Positions 40,411 through 41,687 of a DNA stretch of 41,687 nucleotides are shown one piece after another. Both the position numbers and the translations under genes were made by a program. Position 1 is the first letter of the stretch, and each line of letters opens with the position of its first letter. Source of the stretch: an uncultured Elusimicrobia bacterium (lineage in GTDB: Bacteria > Elusimicrobiota > Elusimicrobia > Elusimicrobiales > UBA9959); NCBI GenBank assembly GCA_903889965.1, contig CAISZM010000034.1, positions 1 through 41,687 of the forward strand. The letters run 5' to 3'. The notes under the pieces are model-generated. The model was not told where the DNA came from and did no database searches. It worked only from the letters and a program-made list of their open reading frames with translations.

Positions 40411-41307
40411 TTGAAAAGCTTCGTTGGATTTTTCTCCCTTGCTGTTTTCAGCCTGCTGCCTTTCTCGCCCCCGGGGGCCACTGCGGCGACAGCTATTGAA
40501 GCGCTGCGATACTCGGCCGCGGGTTCTTATTCCGGCGAACTTCCCCTCCCGCAAGCGCCCCTTCTCTATAACTACGCTCCGGCGCGGGGATCCCGCAACT
40601 CCCTCTCCGGTGAACAGCTTTTTGACTACCTGCACACGGCTACCGTTCCCGCCCCCCGTAAATTCGAGCCTTCATACAAGGCCTCCAAGGCGTTTATGTA
40701 CTCCAGGGCCGACAATACCGGCTGCGACGGCGGTCCCGGCATCATAACCTTTTACTCGCAGGTTTGCGCCAGCGGCTCAAGCTCTAAAGGTGAAGATTAC
40801 AAGGAGGTGACCGACCGGGACGGGGATGGCGTGATAGACACCTTCATAAACGCTGAGCATATATGGCCGCAGAGTTTTTTTAACGATGCGCTTCCCATGG
40901 TCGCAGACCTGCATCATATCGTCCCAAGTTTTTATACGTCCAACGAGCGCCGCGCCAACTTAAAGTACGCAAAGGTATCCAAGGCTTTATACAGCACGCT
41001 GTCCGGTTCCAAGCTGGGGCGTGAGGGGTTCGAGCCGGCCGACGCGGTAAAGGGGAACGTGGCCAGGGCTATTTTTTACTTTATAGTGCGCTATAGCGAC
41101 AGGAACATAAGGCAGGGCATGGACTATAACGACTTCTGGACCAGGAACGTTCCGATGTTCCTGGAATGGAACCGCCAGGACCCGCCCGACGACAATGAGC
41201 GCCGGCGAAACGATCTCATCGAGGGTTTCCAGGGCAACCGCAACCCTTTTATAGATAATCCCGGGCTGGCCGACCAGATCGGCGCTGGCGTTTTCCAGGC
41301 CCACTAA
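40411..41307 (+). CDS. Secreted endonuclease I family nuclease (EndA/NucM type)
   Basis: A 298-residue protein of the Endonuclease_1 family. It starts at TTG 40411 with GGAGGAG just upstream and a signal peptide (KSFVGFFSLAVFSLLPF, cleavage after ATAA or close by). The family core is clear: EHIWPQSFF near 148, DLHHIVPS near 165 with the catalytic His, NERRANLKYA near 178, and the C-terminal DDNERRRNDLIEGFQGNRNPFID. An EF-hand-like loop DRDGDGVID near 134-142 may bind calcium. It should degrade DNA or RNA outside the cytoplasm, for nutrient recovery or DNA uptake. Confidence 0.92.
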   Translation: MKSFVGFFSLAVFSLLPFSPPGATAATAIEALRYSAAGSYSGELPLPQAPLLYNYAPARGSRNSLSGEQLFDYLHTATVPAPRKFEPSYKASKAFMYSRADNTGCDGGPGIITFYSQVCASGSSSKGEDYKEVTDRDGDGVIDTFINAEHIWPQSFFNDALPMVADLHHIVPSFYTSNERRANLKYAKVSKALYSTLSGSKLGREGFEPADAVKGNVARAIFYFIVRYSDRNIRQGMDYNDFWTRNVPMFLEWNRQDPPDDNERRRNDLIEGFQGNRNPFIDNPGLADQIGAGVFQAH

Positions 41308-41377
41308 AACAACGATTGTCATGCGTAGAGCCTGACCACTTCCCAAAACAGGAAACCGCAGTAAAAACCTAAAAATT

Positions 41378-41386
41378 TTGTATAAT
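41378..41386 (+). promoter_or_regulatory. -10 element of the tRNA-Asn gene
   Basis: TTGTATAAT, the same form as at mntP, ends 13 nt before the tRNA. Confidence 0.55.
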
Positions 41387-41399
41387 TATAAAGCAGTAT

Positions 41400-41471
41400 T
41401 CGCCGGTAGCTCAATGGTGGAGCATTCGGCTGTTAACCGAAGGGTTGCTGGTTCGAGTCCAGCCCGGCGAG
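41400..41471 (+). tRNA. tRNA-Asn (anticodon GTT)
   Basis: The full cloverleaf can be drawn: acceptor stem TCGCCGG/CCGGCGA, D arm GCTC/GAGC, anticodon stem TTCGG/CCGAA with loop CTGTTAA (anticodon GTT), T arm GCTGG/CCAGC with loop TTCGAGT, and discriminator base G. The 3' CCA is not encoded, so it must be added by the CCA-adding enzyme. Confidence 0.97.
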
Positions 41472-41514
41472 CAAATTTAAAAAGCCCCATTCCGATGGGG
41501 CTTTTTAAATTTGC
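41471..41514 (+). terminator. Terminator of tRNA-Asn
   Basis: A perfect 20-bp inverted repeat with loop TCCG (arms 41471-41490 and 41495-41514), with AGCCCCAT/ATGGGGCT core followed by five T residues. Its first base is the tRNA discriminator. Confidence 0.92.
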
Positions 41515-41568
41515 TACCCGGGTTGTTAGACTTAAACCCCCTCCCGGTTCGCGTCGCGCCGGCGCGAC
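41497..41568. repeat. 72-bp direct repeat, copy 1
   Basis: Identical to 41616-41687. It begins in the right arm of the tRNA terminator (GGGGCTTTTT) and ends with the perfect 16-nt palindrome GTCGCGCCGGCGCGAC (41553-41568). No coding frame is seen. Confidence 0.95.
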
Positions 41569-41615
41569 ACTCTTGTCCAGCCTTATAATTCCAACTCAAA
41601 TAAATCGCCAACCAA

Positions 41616-41687
41616 GGGGCTTTTTAAATTTGCTACCCGGGTTGTTAGACTTAAACCCCCTCCCGGTTCGCGTCGCGCCGGCGCGAC
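41616..41687. repeat. 72-bp direct repeat, copy 2, reaching the window end
   Basis: Exact copy of 41497-41568 at a 119-nt offset, again ending in the 16-nt palindrome, which is the last base of the window. The 47-nt spacer (41569-41615) has CCTTATAATTCC but no recognisable gene. It may be a tandem array cut off here or a contig-end assembly effect. Confidence 0.95.

Noticed and set aside
41400-41687. Integrated element attachment site at tRNA-Asn
   Set aside because: The repeat does not duplicate the tRNA 3' end and no integrase is in the window, so only the repeat itself is reported.

Overview
The window is a GC-rich, gene-dense bacterial segment with mostly compact operons, rare intrinsic terminators and one tRNA gene. 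No marker gene fixes the taxonomy. The gene mix (an energy-converting hydrogenase-related complex, a GlpA-like/DUF1667 flavoprotein operon, paired TIGR03545/TIGR03546 genes, PAS-rich signalling proteins) fits an uncultured anaerobic or facultative lineage such as Elusimicrobiota; this placement is an inference and tentative. No phage, transposase, CRISPR array or rRNA was seen.

Layout. Positions 1-9.6 kb: the 3' part of a hybrid histidine kinase whose ATPase domain has lost its N box, a secreted protein of unknown function, a DUF2779 nuclease, a Met-rich membrane protein, a lone receiver domain, and an SbcD/SbcC-like pair whose ATPase carries a membrane hairpin in place of a zinc hook. Positions 9.7-13.3 kb (minus strand): a tightly coupled operon TIGR03546 - TIGR03545 - rhodanese/DUF2892 - DODA-type dioxygenase. 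Positions 13.4-18.4 kb: mntP with its terminator, then a flavoprotein operon (GlpA-like with BFD-type Fe-S domain, a 77-aa unknown, an AT-rich AAGATT repeat tract, an NAD/FAD oxidoreductase, DUF1667), and a convergent PAS sensor. Positions 18.5-25.8 kb: six genes for a membrane-bound, ferredoxin-linked complex homologous to Hyf/Nuo. All four Ni-Fe cysteine ligands of its large subunit are replaced, so it is an Ehr-type complex rather than a hydrogenase.

Positions 25.9-28.4 kb: wrbA and an M3 oligopeptidase sharing a bidirectional terminator. Positions 28.4-32.8 kb (minus strand): marR - tolC - emrA - emrB efflux operon with a candidate operator. Positions 32.8-41.3 kb: two RhlE-like DEAD-box helicases, a beta-CASP ribonuclease, two GNAT acetyltransferases, and two exported nucleases (PLD type and endonuclease I type). 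Each exported nuclease is divergent from a GNAT gene, and a shared motif array lies in each gap. Positions 41.4-41.7 kb: tRNA-Asn, its terminator, and a 72-bp direct repeat cut by the window end.

Two kinds of gene start stand out. Some have a normal GGAGG-type ribosome binding site. Others have a TATAAT-like hexamer only 5-7 nt before the start codon (up to about 11 in weaker cases) and no ribosome binding site, which suggests leaderless mRNAs. Functionally, the flavoproteins and the Ehr complex suggest redox energy conservation through ferredoxin/NAD pools and an ion gradient; the electron donor and acceptor cannot be read from the sequence.
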